The notes below the pieces were generated by a model. The model had not been told where the DNA came from. It searched no databases and saw nothing but the letters and a program-made list of their open reading frames with translations. DNA of 64,000 nucleotides from contig CAVQBG010000009.1 in assembly GCA_963710625.1 (NCBI GenBank), forward strand, positions 62,001 to 126,000, read 5' to 3'. A program made the translations under genes and the position numbers. This document shows positions 7,933 to 16,388 of this stretch, one piece after another (within the stretch, counting starts at the first letter, position 1; each line of letters starts with the position of its first letter). This DNA comes from Sva-07 sp963710625 (GTDB lineage Bacteria > Actinomycetota > Acidimicrobiia > Acidimicrobiales > Ilumatobacteraceae).

Positions 7933-8693
7933 GCCCCGGGGTGCGTCGGATCGTCGCGCCGATCGTCGGCATCGTCGCGTTCGCCGTGTTCTGGGAGTTG
8001 CTGGTCAGGCTGTTCGACATCCGTCGCTTCGTGCTGCTCCCACCGTCGGCGATCACCGACACGCTCACCTCCGCGCCGGGCTTCTTCTGGGACAACGCGC
8101 TGGTGACCGCACGCCACATGGTGGTGGGCCTGTCGATCTCGCTGCTGTTCGCCATCGCTGTCGGGTCGCTGATGGCAGCGTCGCGATTCGTGGAGGAAGC
8201 CGCGCAGCCGGTGCTCGTCCTCGTGCTGGTCACCCCGTGGGTCGCCTACATCACCTCGGTCGTGCTGTGGCTCAACGGTGGCGATCCCACGATCTACTTC
8301 ATGGTCGCCTTCACCTCCTTCCCCGTGTTCACCTTCGGCGTCGTCGGCGGGATGAAGTCCGCCGACCCGGCCGCGCGCGAACTGCTCGCCAGCGTCGACG
8401 CCCGACCCTGGGAGGTCTTCTGGCGACTCCGGCTCCCGTCGGCACTCCCGTCGATCTTCACCACCGCGCGCTTCGCCGTCGGTCTCGGGCTCGCGGCGGC
8501 CTACTTCGCAGAGGGATCGGCGCTGACCACCGACGGGCTCGGCGCAATCGGTCGCCGGGCGGCGTCGTTCAACGACGCCGAGGTCCTCTGGACGACGATC
8601 GTGTGCTCCGCGCTGCTCGGCATCGCCGGCCTGGCGCTCGTCTCGGTCCTCGAGCGTGTGCTGCTGCGCTGGCACGTCTCGCAACGAAGCTGA
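7929..8693 (+). CDS. ABC transporter permease (BPD_transp_1 type)
   Basis: This 254-residue inner-membrane protein has about six transmembrane segments, starting with VGIVAFAVFWELLVRLF. An EAA-like loop (ELLASVDARPWEVFWRLRLPSALPS, quoted in part) interacts with the ATPase. It belongs to the SsuC/TauC/ThiX family of permeases. It overlaps the ATPase gene by four bases and is followed after 92 bases by the binding-protein gene. The substrate follows from the binding protein and is not known. Confidence 0.92.
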   Translation: MSPGVRRIVAPIVGIVAFAVFWELLVRLFDIRRFVLLPPSAITDTLTSAPGFFWDNALVTARHMVVGLSISLLFAIAVGSLMAASRFVEEAAQPVLVLVLVTPWVAYITSVVLWLNGGDPTIYFMVAFTSFPVFTFGVVGGMKSADPAARELLASVDARPWEVFWRLRLPSALPSIFTTARFAVGLGLAAAYFAEGSALTTDGLGAIGRRAASFNDAEVLWTTIVCSALLGIAGLALVSVLERVLLRWHVSQRS

Positions 8694-8785
8694 CTGAACG
8701 AACCCACGTTCACCATGGCAAGATGGCTCACTCCATCGGGCCACTCACGCTCGGCCCCAACACCTCCCCAAGGATCGAACCAACG

Positions 8786-9988
8786 ATGCGCCTCCGCACC
8801 GCCGCTGTACTCGCCCTGACCGCTGCCGTTGCCTTCGCCGCGTGCGGCAGCGACGACGACTCGACCGACTCGACCCAGTCGACGACGGCCGCGACGACCG
8901 ACTCGACGACCTCCGCGACGACCGACTCGACCACGGCCGCGACGACCGACACCGCCGGGAACACCACCGCGGTCGTCGCCGGTGAGGCGTTCCCCGACGA
9001 CCGGTGCGCCGCCAACGAAGCGGCCGGCACGATCACCTACCTCACCGGGTTCGACTATGCCGCCACCGCGTCGATCGTCGACATCCTCGTCGCCGAGGAG
9101 AAGGGTTACTACGACGCAATGTGCCTCGACGTCGAGGTCACCGCCAGCTTCTCGACGGCCAACTACCCGCTCGTGGCGGAGAACGACGCCCAGTTCGCGT
9201 CCGGCGGCTCCTTCAGCGAGGTCGTCGAGTTCTCGGCCGCGAACGACGCCGATCTCGTGGTCGTCGCCGTCGAAGGCCCCACCGCCATCGACTCGCTGAT
9301 CGTCAAGCCGGGCAACGCCACCGAGCTGGCCGATCTGGCCGGCACGACGATCGGCGTGAAGGGCAAGCTGCCGCCGAGCATCGCTGCGATGCTCGCGCAA
9401 GCCGGGCTCACCGAAGGCGAGGACTTCGACACCGTGCTGCTCGACGGCTTCGATCCTGTTCAGCACATCGCCATCGAGTCGATCGTCGGGTTCCCCGGCT
9501 ACAAGAGCAACGAGCCGGGCGCCCTCGAGCGGGCCGACATCGCGTTCGACCTGTTCGACCCGATCGACTACGACATCCCCGGTTCGTTCGGCGTGATCTA
9601 CACGAACCAGCAGTTCATCGACGAGCACCCGACCGCCGCGGAGGACTTCGTGCGGGCCACGATGCTCGGGCTCAACGACGCCATCGCCGATCCGGAGGCC
9701 GCAGCGCAGATCTCCGTCGACCGGATCAACGCCGGCGGCAACCCGAACTTCCTGTCGCCGGAGGGCGAAGTGTTCCGCTGGACCACCGACGCCGCACTCA
9801 TCTCGTCGCTCACACCCGAGGGCACCGGCTACGGCGTCCCCCAGGCCGGCGCACTCCAGGCGGAACTCGACGCCTACGCGGAGATCGGGCTGTTCGACGG
9901 CACGGCGCCCGATGCCGTCGCAGTGCTCGGCGACGACATCATCGTCGGGATCTACGACGCCGGCGGCCAGGTGATCTGGCCGGCCTGA
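8786..9988 (+). CDS. ABC transporter substrate-binding lipoprotein (NMT1/THI5-like)
   Basis: This 400-residue protein has a signal peptide and lipobox (AVAFAACGS), then a Ser/Thr/Asp-rich linker of about 45 residues, then an NMT1/THI5-like domain starting at ITYLTGFDY. Features include LVAEEKGYYDAMCLDVEV, GGSFSEVVE and LAGTTIGVKGK. Family members bind thiamine precursors, riboflavin, sulfonates, nitrate or nitriles; the sequence alone does not decide between them. The ATG at 8786 gives a proper signal peptide, with AAGGA about 12 bases upstream. It is convergent with ribF across a palindromic repeat, which makes a flavin-related ligand tempting but unproven. Confidence 0.9.
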   Translation: MRLRTAAVLALTAAVAFAACGSDDDSTDSTQSTTAATTDSTTSATTDSTTAATTDTAGNTTAVVAGEAFPDDRCAANEAAGTITYLTGFDYAATASIVDILVAEEKGYYDAMCLDVEVTASFSTANYPLVAENDAQFASGGSFSEVVEFSAANDADLVVVAVEGPTAIDSLIVKPGNATELADLAGTTIGVKGKLPPSIAAMLAQAGLTEGEDFDTVLLDGFDPVQHIAIESIVGFPGYKSNEPGALERADIAFDLFDPIDYDIPGSFGVIYTNQQFIDEHPTAAEDFVRATMLGLNDAIADPEAAAQISVDRINAGGNPNFLSPEGEVFRWTTDAALISSLTPEGTGYGVPQAGALQAELDAYAEIGLFDGTAPDAVAVLGDDIIVGIYDAGGQVIWPA

Positions 9989-10006
9989 CCCTCGCTGTCG
10001 CGCCGG

Positions 10007-10041
10007 GTGTTACGCCGGGGGTCAGACCCCTGGCGTCACGA
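10007..10041. repeat. Palindromic REP element, copy 5 (GTTACGCC-arm type)
   Basis: GTTACGCC and GGCGTCAC flank GGGGTC-A-GACCCC. The element shares the asymmetric flank ACACCC (on the minus strand) with the RAYT-flanking copies and differs from them at a few positions. It lies between the convergent ends of the binding-protein gene and ribF, one base from the ribF stop. Confidence 0.9.
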
Positions 10042-10042
10042 C

Positions 10043-10984
10043 TCAGGCGAGGAGTTGGCGGGCGTGATCGACGTCGTGCGTCAACTGGGCGATCAACGCA
10101 TCGACCCCGTCGAACTTGCGCTCGCTGCGCAGGAAGTGGGCGAATCGAACCTCGGCTGCCTCGCCGTACAGGTCGATGTCGGCGTCGAGCAGATGGGCCT
10201 CGAGGAGCGATGCATCGGCGTGTTCGTAGAACGTCGGGCGGCGACCCAGGTTGATCGCACACCGGTAGACCGAGCCGTCGGGTCGCTCGTACCACCCCGC
10301 ATACACGCCGTCGGCGGGCATGCACATCCCGTTCGGAACGCCGACGTTCGCCGTCGGGAAGCCGAGCAGCCGCCCGCGCTGGTCGCCTTCGAACACGGTG
10401 CCACGCACCTCGTACGGACGGCCGAGCATCGCGTTGGCCCGAGCGATGTCGCCACCGGCGAGCGCCCGCCGTATCGCCGTGCTGCTCACCGGCTCGTCGA
10501 CGCCGTCACGGCGCGGGACGAGCTGCACCGGTTCGACCTCGAAACCGGCCTCGACGCCGAGCTTGCGGAGCAGATCGACGTTGCCGTCACGGTGGCGACC
10601 GAAGTGGAAGTCCTCGCCGACCACGATCACCTGCGTGTGCAGGCACTGGACCAACACCCTGTCGACGAACGACTCCGGCGTCTCGGCGGCCTGCCGCTCG
10701 TCGAACGGCACCACCACCACTGCGTCGATGCCGGTCGACTCCAGCAGCTCCAACTTCTGCGCAGGGCTCGTGAGCAGACGCGGTGCCGACTCGGGCCGCA
10801 CGACGCTCGCCGGGTGACGATCGAAGGTGACCACCACCGACTTCGCCCCGAGTTCTGCGGCGCGACGGCGAACCTGGTCGATCACCGTGCGGTGGCCGAG
10901 ATGCACACCGTCGTAGGCCCCGATCGTGATGACGGCGCGGTCGTCGCCCCACGAGCAGTGTTCCAGGTCGGTGACGACGAGCAC
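10043..10984 (-). CDS. ribF: Bifunctional riboflavin kinase / FAD synthetase
   Basis: This 313-residue enzyme makes FMN and FAD from riboflavin. The N-terminal adenylyltransferase domain shows ITIGAYDGVHLGH and VVGEDFHFG, followed by SSTAIRRALAGG. The C-terminal flavokinase domain has RGRLLGFPTANV and PADGVYAGWY, with the catalytic Glu region LLEAHLLD. The GTG at 10984 was chosen because TAGCGT lies 7 bases upstream and the protein then begins near the usual N-terminus. It is the last gene of the rimP cluster and follows truB after 67 bases, with its own promoter box. Confidence 0.96.
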   Translation of the reverse strand: MLVVTDLEHCSWGDDRAVITIGAYDGVHLGHRTVIDQVRRRAAELGAKSVVVTFDRHPASVVRPESAPRLLTSPAQKLELLESTGIDAVVVVPFDERQAAETPESFVDRVLVQCLHTQVIVVGEDFHFGRHRDGNVDLLRKLGVEAGFEVEPVQLVPRRDGVDEPVSSTAIRRALAGGDIARANAMLGRPYEVRGTVFEGDQRGRLLGFPTANVGVPNGMCMPADGVYAGWYERPDGSVYRCAINLGRRPTFYEHADASLLEAHLLDADIDLYGEAAEVRFAHFLRSERKFDGVDALIAQLTHDVDHARQLLA

Positions 10985-10991
10985 GGCGGGA

Positions 10992-10997
10992 ACGCTA
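10992..10997 (-). promoter_or_regulatory. -10 box for ribF (leaderless type)
   Basis: TAGCGT on the minus strand lies 7 bases before the GTG at 10984, inside the truB-ribF spacer. Confidence 0.5.
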
Positions 10998-11051
10998 TCG
11001 GGCTGGTCGGCGCCGACGGGATTCGCGGGTCGAACCGGAAATGGCCGACGG

Positions 11052-11921
11052 TCAAGCCGGGAGCACGACGGCCGGCTTCGCCTGGCCGTCGTGGAATGCC
11101 TCGTAGACAGCGAGGAGCCGGCCGGCACCGTCGAAGACCGCCCATGGCCCCTCACCCTGCCAGTCGGCGAGCACCCGACCGTTGGCGATCAACGCCGCCG
11201 TGTCGTCGTCGACCTCGACGGTAGCGAGCGCTCGAACCGCGCTCTCGACGGGAAGCAGCGCACACTCGTCGGGTGGTGCCGCTTCGGCGAGTGTGAACTC
11301 GCCGACATGGGTGCGCCGGAGATTGCGCAGATGCGCGCCCCCGCCGAGCAGCCGTCCGAGATCGTCGGCGAGCGTTCGGATGTACGTCCCGGCGGAGCAC
11401 TCGACGTCGATCGCCAGGACACCCGGCTCGGCCCACTCGACGACGTCGAACCGGTGGATCGTCACCGGTCGAGCCGACCGCTCGACCTCGATGCCCTCGC
11501 GAGCGAGTTCGTGGAGCCGCTTGCCGTCCACCCGGATCGCCGACACCATCGGTGGGACCTGCTCGATGTCGCCGACGAGATGCTCCGCGACCGCCGCACG
11601 AGCGGCGTCCAGGGTCACCGCGGACATGTCGAAGTTGCCGACGACGTCACCGGCCGCGTCGAGCGTCGACGTCGACGTGCCGAGCACCACCTCGCCCGTG
11701 TACCCCTTGCGGGTCTTCTCGACGAAACGGAGCAGGCGGGTGGCCTTGCCGACGGCGACCACGAGGACGCCGGTCGCATCGGGATCGAGCGTGCCGGCGT
11801 GGCCGACCTGACGCTCGCCGAAGCGGCGGCGCAGCATGCCGACCACGTCGTGGCTCGTCACACCGGCTGGTTTGTCGACCACCGCCACGCCGTGGGTGGT
11901 CGCCGGCTTGCGACGCGCCAT
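11052..11921 (-). CDS. truB: tRNA pseudouridine(55) synthase
   Basis: This 289-residue enzyme converts U55 of tRNAs to pseudouridine. The catalytic Asp46 lies in GHAGTLDPDATGVL; KPAGVTSHDVV and SAGTYIRTLADDLG are further family motifs. A C-terminal PUA-like part follows. The ATG at 11921 has a GGAGG four bases upstream and begins 10 bases after the rbfA stop, consistent with a shared transcript. Confidence 0.97.
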   Translation of the reverse strand: MARRKPATTHGVAVVDKPAGVTSHDVVGMLRRRFGERQVGHAGTLDPDATGVLVVAVGKATRLLRFVEKTRKGYTGEVVLGTSTSTLDAAGDVVGNFDMSAVTLDAARAAVAEHLVGDIEQVPPMVSAIRVDGKRLHELAREGIEVERSARPVTIHRFDVVEWAEPGVLAIDVECSAGTYIRTLADDLGRLLGGGAHLRNLRRTHVGEFTLAEAAPPDECALLPVESAVRALATVEVDDDTAALIANGRVLADWQGEGPWAVFDGAGRLLAVYEAFHDGQAKPAVVLPA

Positions 11922-11931
11922 CAGTCCTCCA

Positions 11932-12357
11932 TCAGTCGTCGGGCGTCGCCGGACCGGCGGAACCGGCTCCGGCTTCGCGTTCGATCCGAGCCTGATCGGA
12001 CTTCAGGATGTCGTCGATCCGGGCGGCCGAACGGATCACCATGTCGGGACGGAAGTCCAGGATCGGCGTCTTCTTCGCCCGGATCTGACGGGCGATCGAC
12101 GACTGGAGGCGAACGCGATGTTGAGCGAACGCCTCGAGGATCTCGGCGTCACCCTCCTCGTCGGCCAACGAGTCGAAGAACACGATCGCACGGTTCAGTT
12201 CGGGATCGACGTCGATGCCCGTGACCGTGACGAACGTCAGCCGCTCGTCGTCGATACGCACCAGCTCGTCGGCGATGATCTCCTGCAACGTCGTGCTCAC
12301 CCGCGCGCTGCGCGAGTACTTCGGGGTGCTGCTGCGGCTGTTGCGCTTGCCTGCCAT
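11932..12357 (-). CDS. rbfA: 30S ribosome-binding factor A
   Basis: This 141-residue ribosome maturation factor acts on the 16S rRNA 5' helix of 30S precursors. It has the KH-like RbfA fold, with RVSTTLQEIIADEL, TVTGIDVDPELNRA and PILDFRPD. An Asp/Ala-rich tail follows. A strong Shine-Dalgarno GAGGAGG lies five bases before the ATG. Unusually, rbfA is separated from infB by a DsbA-like gene and a palindromic repeat that lies upstream of its start. Confidence 0.95.
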   Translation of the reverse strand: MAGKRNSRSSTPKYSRSARVSTTLQEIIADELVRIDDERLTFVTVTGIDVDPELNRAIVFFDSLADEEGDAEILEAFAQHRVRLQSSIARQIRAKKTPILDFRPDMVIRSAARIDDILKSDQARIEREAGAGSAGPATPDD

Positions 12358-12376
12358 CGGAACCTCCTCGGTGACG

Positions 12377-12407
12377 ATTGCAGCAGGGGTCAGACCCCTG
12401 CTGCAGT
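12377..12407. repeat. Palindromic REP-like element, copy 6 (ATTGCAGC-arm type)
   Basis: ATTGCAGC-AGGGGTC-A-GACCCCT-GCTGCAGT pairs along its length with a single arm mismatch. It overlaps the stop codon of the DsbA-like gene by one base and lies in the leader of rbfA. Confidence 0.9.
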
Positions 12408-13051
12408 CAGGTGAAGTCGGGGGCGACCCGGTTGGATCGCTTGAGTTCGGCCATGCCGGACATGGTGGCCAGCTTCTCGACGGCGTCCCACAGTTCGACC
12501 GCCTCGTCGCCCGTGGGCGCCTTGGAGATCACGGGTCCGAAGAAGCTCGCCGCATTGTCGGCGCCAGGATGGAACGTGAGAATCGGCGTGCCGACGTCCT
12601 TGCCGGTCCGGCTGAGCGCCAACTCGGTGTCGGCGCGGATGTACTCGTCGTGTGAGTCGTCGTCGGCGGCGTCGAGATACGACGCGTCGAACCCCGCACC
12701 GGACAGCAGCCCGCGATACCACACCAGCGAATCCGCACGGGCCGCCTCGCGCTGACCGCCGACGTGCAGTGCTTCGCCGATGGCGGTGTACCAGCGGCCG
12801 ACCGCGGTGGGATCGCCCTCGCCGAGCCGGATGGCGTCGGCGATCCGCAGCCCCTGCTGACCGAGGTAGTGGCCGGCGCGATACTGCGGCGTGTACCACT
12901 CCTGATGGTTGTCCTCGTTGAGGATCCAGAGCGAGATGAACCGCCAGTCGACCTCGTAGTCGCGCTGCTCGCTGACGTTGACCACCCATCGCGAGGTGAT
13001 CCACGCCCACGGGCAGACCGGATCGAAGAAGAAGTCGAGGTCGGCAGCCAT
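12407..13051 (-). CDS. DsbA-family protein, mycothiol-dependent nitroreductase-like
   Basis: This 214-residue thioredoxin-fold protein closely resembles mycobacterial Rv2466c, a mycothiol-dependent reductase. It shares DPVCPWAWITSRW, AILNE-like WILNEDN, QYRAG, GEDVGTP-like GKDVGTPIL and FFGPVISKAP. The active-site motif is Cys13-Pro-Trp-Ala16 instead of CPWC, so the second cysteine is missing and only a mono-thiol mechanism is possible. TAGGTT lies 6 bases before the ATG. It sits between infB and rbfA, which are normally adjacent, and probably has its own leaderless transcript. Confidence 0.88.
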   Translation of the reverse strand: MAADLDFFFDPVCPWAWITSRWVVNVSEQRDYEVDWRFISLWILNEDNHQEWYTPQYRAGHYLGQQGLRIADAIRLGEGDPTAVGRWYTAIGEALHVGGQREAARADSLVWYRGLLSGAGFDASYLDAADDDSHDEYIRADTELALSRTGKDVGTPILTFHPGADNAASFFGPVISKAPTGDEAVELWDAVEKLATMSGMAELKRSNRVAPDFT

Positions 13052-13057
13052 CCGGCC

Positions 13058-13063
13058 AACCTA
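13058..13063 (-). promoter_or_regulatory. -10 box for DsbA-like gene (leaderless type)
   Basis: TAGGTT on the minus strand lies 6 bases before the ATG at 13051. Confidence 0.5.
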
Positions 13064-13084
13064 TCGACCACTGACCGCGTGGCG

Positions 13085-16021
13085 TCAGGTTCGGGCGATC
13101 TCGACGTCCTCGTAGGTCTCGATGAGGTCGCCGGGCTTGAGGTCCTGGAAGTCGGACAGGCCGATACCGCACTCGAAGCCCTCGCGGACCTCACGCGCAT
13201 CGTCCTTGAACCGCTTGAGCGACGCGATGTCGCCCTTCCAGATGATCGTGCCGTCACGGAGGAATCGCACCTTCGAGCCGCGGGTGATGACCCCCGACCG
13301 CACGTAACAGCCGGCGATCGCACCGAGCTTGGGCACCCGGAAGATCTCGCGGACCTCGGCTTCGCCGGTGACCTGCTCCTCGAACTCGGGCTCGAGCATG
13401 CCGATCACGGCCTGCTCGATGTCCTCGAGGAGCTTGTAGATGATCTCGTATGTACGGATCTCCACTTCTTCCTGCTCGGCCAGCTTGCGGGCCTTGCCGT
13501 CGGGACGGACGTTGAAGCCGATGATCGTCGCGTTGGTCGCGTTCGCCAGCGTGATGTCGTTCTCGGTGATCCCGCCGACGGCGCGGTGCACGAAGCTGAC
13601 GTCGACCTCGTCGCGTTCGAGGCGGCGCAGCGACTCGGTGACTGCCTCGAGCGAACCCTGCACGTCGGCCTTGAGGATCAGGTTGACGGCCGCCTTCTCA
13701 CCGGACTGGATCTGGGCGAAGATGTCCTCGAGCTTGGTGCCGGTCTTGACGCGGGCATCCTCACGCAGGTGCTTCGCCTTGAGGCGCAGCTCACGCGACT
13801 CGGCCACCGTGCGGGCGATCTTGTCGTCGGGCGCGGCACGGAACTCGTCGCCCGCCTCGGGCACGAGCGACAGCCCGAGCACCTGCACCGGCGTCGAAGG
13901 ACCGGCGGTCTTGACCTGCTCACCCTTGTCGTTGATCATCGCCCGGACCTTGCCCCAGGCCGCGCCGGCAACGATCGGGTCGCCGACCTTGAGTTCGCCC
14001 TTGTCGACCAGGACCGTGGCCACCGGGCCACGTCCCTTGTCGAGCTGGGCCTCGATCACGATGCCCTTGGCACGACCGGTCGGGTTCGCCGTCAGTTCCT
14101 CGAGTTCGGCAACGACCTGCAACTGCTCGATCAACTCGTCGACGCCGACGCCCTGCAGGGCCGACATCTCCACGACGATCGTGTCGCCACCCCACGACTC
14201 GGGGACGAGTTCGTATTCGGCGAGCTGCGTGAGCACGCGTTGGGGATCGGCGTTGTCCTTGTCGATCTTGTTGACCGCCACCACGATCGGCACGTCGGCC
14301 GCGCGGGCGTGGTTGATCGCCTCGATCGTCTGCGGCATGATCCCGTCGTCGGCCGCGACCATCAACACCACGATGTCGGTGGCGTCGGCGCCGCGGGCAC
14401 GCATCTGCGTGAACGCCGCGTGGCCGGGGGTGTCGAGGAACGTCACGGAACCGTGTTCGTTCTGCACCTGGTAGGCACCGATGTGCTGCGTGATGCCGCC
14501 GGCCTCGCCTTCGACGACGTTGGCGCCACGGATGTGGTCGAGCAACGTGGTCTTGCCGTGGTCGACGTGGCCCATCACGGTGATCACCGGCGGGCGCGGT
14601 TCCTGCATCTCGTCGTCGTCGGAGTCGTCGAACAACTTCTGGAGTTCGACCTCCTCCTGCTGGCCGGGCTCGACGAGCAGGATCTCTGCGCCGACTTCGA
14701 GGGCGAAGAGCTCCATCTGCTCGTCGGCGAGGGTCATGGTGGCCGTGACCATCTCGCCGTTGTTGAGCAGGAAGCGCACGACGTCGGCGGCGGTGCGGTT
14801 CAGCTTCGGAGCGAACTCCTGGGCCGACACACCGCGCTCGATGATGACGACACCCTCGGGTACGGGCGCGTCGGAGGACGTGTAGGTCGTGAACTGCGGC
14901 TGCAGATCGTCCTGGTCGCGACGACGACGCCGCCGACCGGTACGACGCGGCGGACGCCGCTGCCCACTGGGGCGATTGCCGCCACCGCCACCGGGACGGC
15001 CCGGGGCTCCACCGCCACCACCGGGGCCGCCGGGGCGGCCCGCGCCAGCGCCGGGACCGCCGGCCGGACGCGGCGTGTAGCCACCCGGGCGCGGCCCGGT
15101 CGAGCGGGCACCGCCGGTACGGCTCGTGGGACGCGCCGATCCAGGGGGCGGCGGAATCGGCTTGCCGCTCGGCGACAGCGGACGCCCTGGGGGCGGTGGA
15201 ATCGGCTTGCCGGTCGGCGACAGCGGACGCGCCGCGGCGGCGTCCGGGCGCTCGTCGGCGCGCGCACGCGCCTCGGGAGGTGCAGTCGGCTGTTCCGGTG
15301 GACGACCGCCGGCGGTCGGTCGTGCGCTCGAGATCACGCGGGCGTTCGTGTCGGTGGACGCCGGCGGTTGCTCGGTCTCGACAGCGGCGGGGGCCGACGA
15401 ACTGTCGTCGGTCGCAGGAGCTTCGTCGGCTGCCGGTGCGGCAGCGGGCGCCTCGGCGGGTTCGTCGACGACCGGTTCGGCCTCGACCTCGGGTGCGACC
15501 TCGGCGGGCGCGGACGCGACCGTGGCCGCCTCGACCTCGGGTGCGACCTCGGCGGCCGGCGGTGCGTGCGCGACGGCCACGTCGGCGTCGGGTGCATCGA
15601 CGGGAGCCTGAGCGTCGTCGACGGCCGGAGCGTCAGGTGCGACGGACTCGGCGGCTGCCGGCGCTGTGGCGGTCTCGCCGCTCGGGGCCGGGGCCTCGGC
15701 CGACGCTGCGGCCGATGCACCATCGGTGTCCGAGCCGGACGTCTTCGGCTGCTTCTTGGCGGCAGCCTTCTTCGCGGGCGCTTTCTTCGCCGCCGCCTTC
15801 TTGGCGGTCTTCTTGACGGGCTTGGCCTCCTCGGGCTGCTCGTCACGGGTGAGACCATCGCGCTCGGCGCGGCGGGTCACCATGTCGGCGTACGCCTCGG
15901 CGAGTGAGGATGACGGGCCCTTCGCGGCAACGCCGAGTACTCCACACAGGTCGAGGACCTCTGCGTTCGTCATCCCGAGCTCCTTCGCGAGCTCGTGGAT
16001 CCTGATCTTCTTAGCTGCCAC
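13085..16021 (-). CDS. infB: Translation initiation factor IF-2
   Basis: This 978-residue GTPase places initiator tRNA on the 30S subunit. It has an N-terminal IF2-N motif (KIRIHELAKELGMTNAEVLD), then about 350 residues of Ala/Pro/Glu-rich and Gly-rich low-complexity sequence with a 14-residue tandem repeat (PLSPSGKPIPPPPG). A second IF2-N domain precedes the G domain (GHVDHGKTTLLDHIRG near residue 483; DTPGHAAF; NKID). Domains II-IV complete it. The long linker is usual for actinobacterial IF-2. Translation starts at GTG 16021, with AAAGG about 13 bases upstream. ylxR and nusA precede it on the same strand. Confidence 0.98.
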   Translation of the reverse strand: MAAKKIRIHELAKELGMTNAEVLDLCGVLGVAAKGPSSSLAEAYADMVTRRAERDGLTRDEQPEEAKPVKKTAKKAAAKKAPAKKAAAKKQPKTSGSDTDGASAAASAEAPAPSGETATAPAAAESVAPDAPAVDDAQAPVDAPDADVAVAHAPPAAEVAPEVEAATVASAPAEVAPEVEAEPVVDEPAEAPAAAPAADEAPATDDSSSAPAAVETEQPPASTDTNARVISSARPTAGGRPPEQPTAPPEARARADERPDAAAARPLSPTGKPIPPPPGRPLSPSGKPIPPPPGSARPTSRTGGARSTGPRPGGYTPRPAGGPGAGAGRPGGPGGGGGAPGRPGGGGGNRPSGQRRPPRRTGRRRRRRDQDDLQPQFTTYTSSDAPVPEGVVIIERGVSAQEFAPKLNRTAADVVRFLLNNGEMVTATMTLADEQMELFALEVGAEILLVEPGQQEEVELQKLFDDSDDDEMQEPRPPVITVMGHVDHGKTTLLDHIRGANVVEGEAGGITQHIGAYQVQNEHGSVTFLDTPGHAAFTQMRARGADATDIVVLMVAADDGIMPQTIEAINHARAADVPIVVAVNKIDKDNADPQRVLTQLAEYELVPESWGGDTIVVEMSALQGVGVDELIEQLQVVAELEELTANPTGRAKGIVIEAQLDKGRGPVATVLVDKGELKVGDPIVAGAAWGKVRAMINDKGEQVKTAGPSTPVQVLGLSLVPEAGDEFRAAPDDKIARTVAESRELRLKAKHLREDARVKTGTKLEDIFAQIQSGEKAAVNLILKADVQGSLEAVTESLRRLERDEVDVSFVHRAVGGITENDITLANATNATIIGFNVRPDGKARKLAEQEEVEIRTYEIIYKLLEDIEQAVIGMLEPEFEEQVTGEAEVREIFRVPKLGAIAGCYVRSGVITRGSKVRFLRDGTIIWKGDIASLKRFKDDAREVREGFECGIGLSDFQDLKPGDLIETYEDVEIART

Positions 16022-16070
16022 GTTGTCGATTCAACCTTTCACAGTCGTCATTGCCTCGCGGATGCAGGAA

Positions 16071-16388
16071 TCACTGCGCATCCGATTCGTTCTCGCGTTC
16101 GCCGTCACTTGCACAAGATGCTCTGATCGCCGCCTCGTCGTCGCGTGTGACCTCGCTGCGCCACGCCCGCGCGAACGCTCCACGGCCGATGGCGGCGTCG
16201 AGACACGCAGCGTCGACCAGTTCGCCCGTCTGCGAGCCCCTGCACACCCACGCGCCGCGTCCGTCGCTCGGGCCGTCGACGCCGATGCCCGACGCTGACC
16301 TCGTGATCCGCACGAGCGCGGACTGTGCACGTCGTCGACGGCAGCCGAGACAGCTGCGAACGGGTTCGGGGTGGCCGGCTTCACTCAG
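16071..16388 (-). CDS. ylxR: YlxR family RNA-binding protein (DUF448)
   Basis: This is a small basic protein of about 105 residues between nusA and infB. It shows the YlxR signature VRSCLGCRRRRAQ, ALVRITRS, GRGAWVC and ACLDAAIGRGAFARAW. YlxR is a nucleic-acid-binding, nucleoid- or RNase P-associated protein in other bacteria. The start is unclear: no ATG, GTG or TTG occurs between the nusA stop and the first conserved residues in this frame. The best candidate is a CTG at 16388 that overlaps the nusA stop as CTGA, suggesting coupled translation. Confidence 0.8.
   Translation of the reverse strand: MSEAGHPEPVRSCLGCRRRRAQSALVRITRSASGIGVDGPSDGRGAWVCRGSQTGELVDAACLDAAIGRGAFARAWRSEVTRDDEAAIRASCASDGERENESDAQ

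Noticed and set aside
12764..15907. Long plus-strand frame opposite infB
   Set aside because: Antisense shadow of infB, with low-complexity His/Arg/Asp-rich translation and no recognisable domain.
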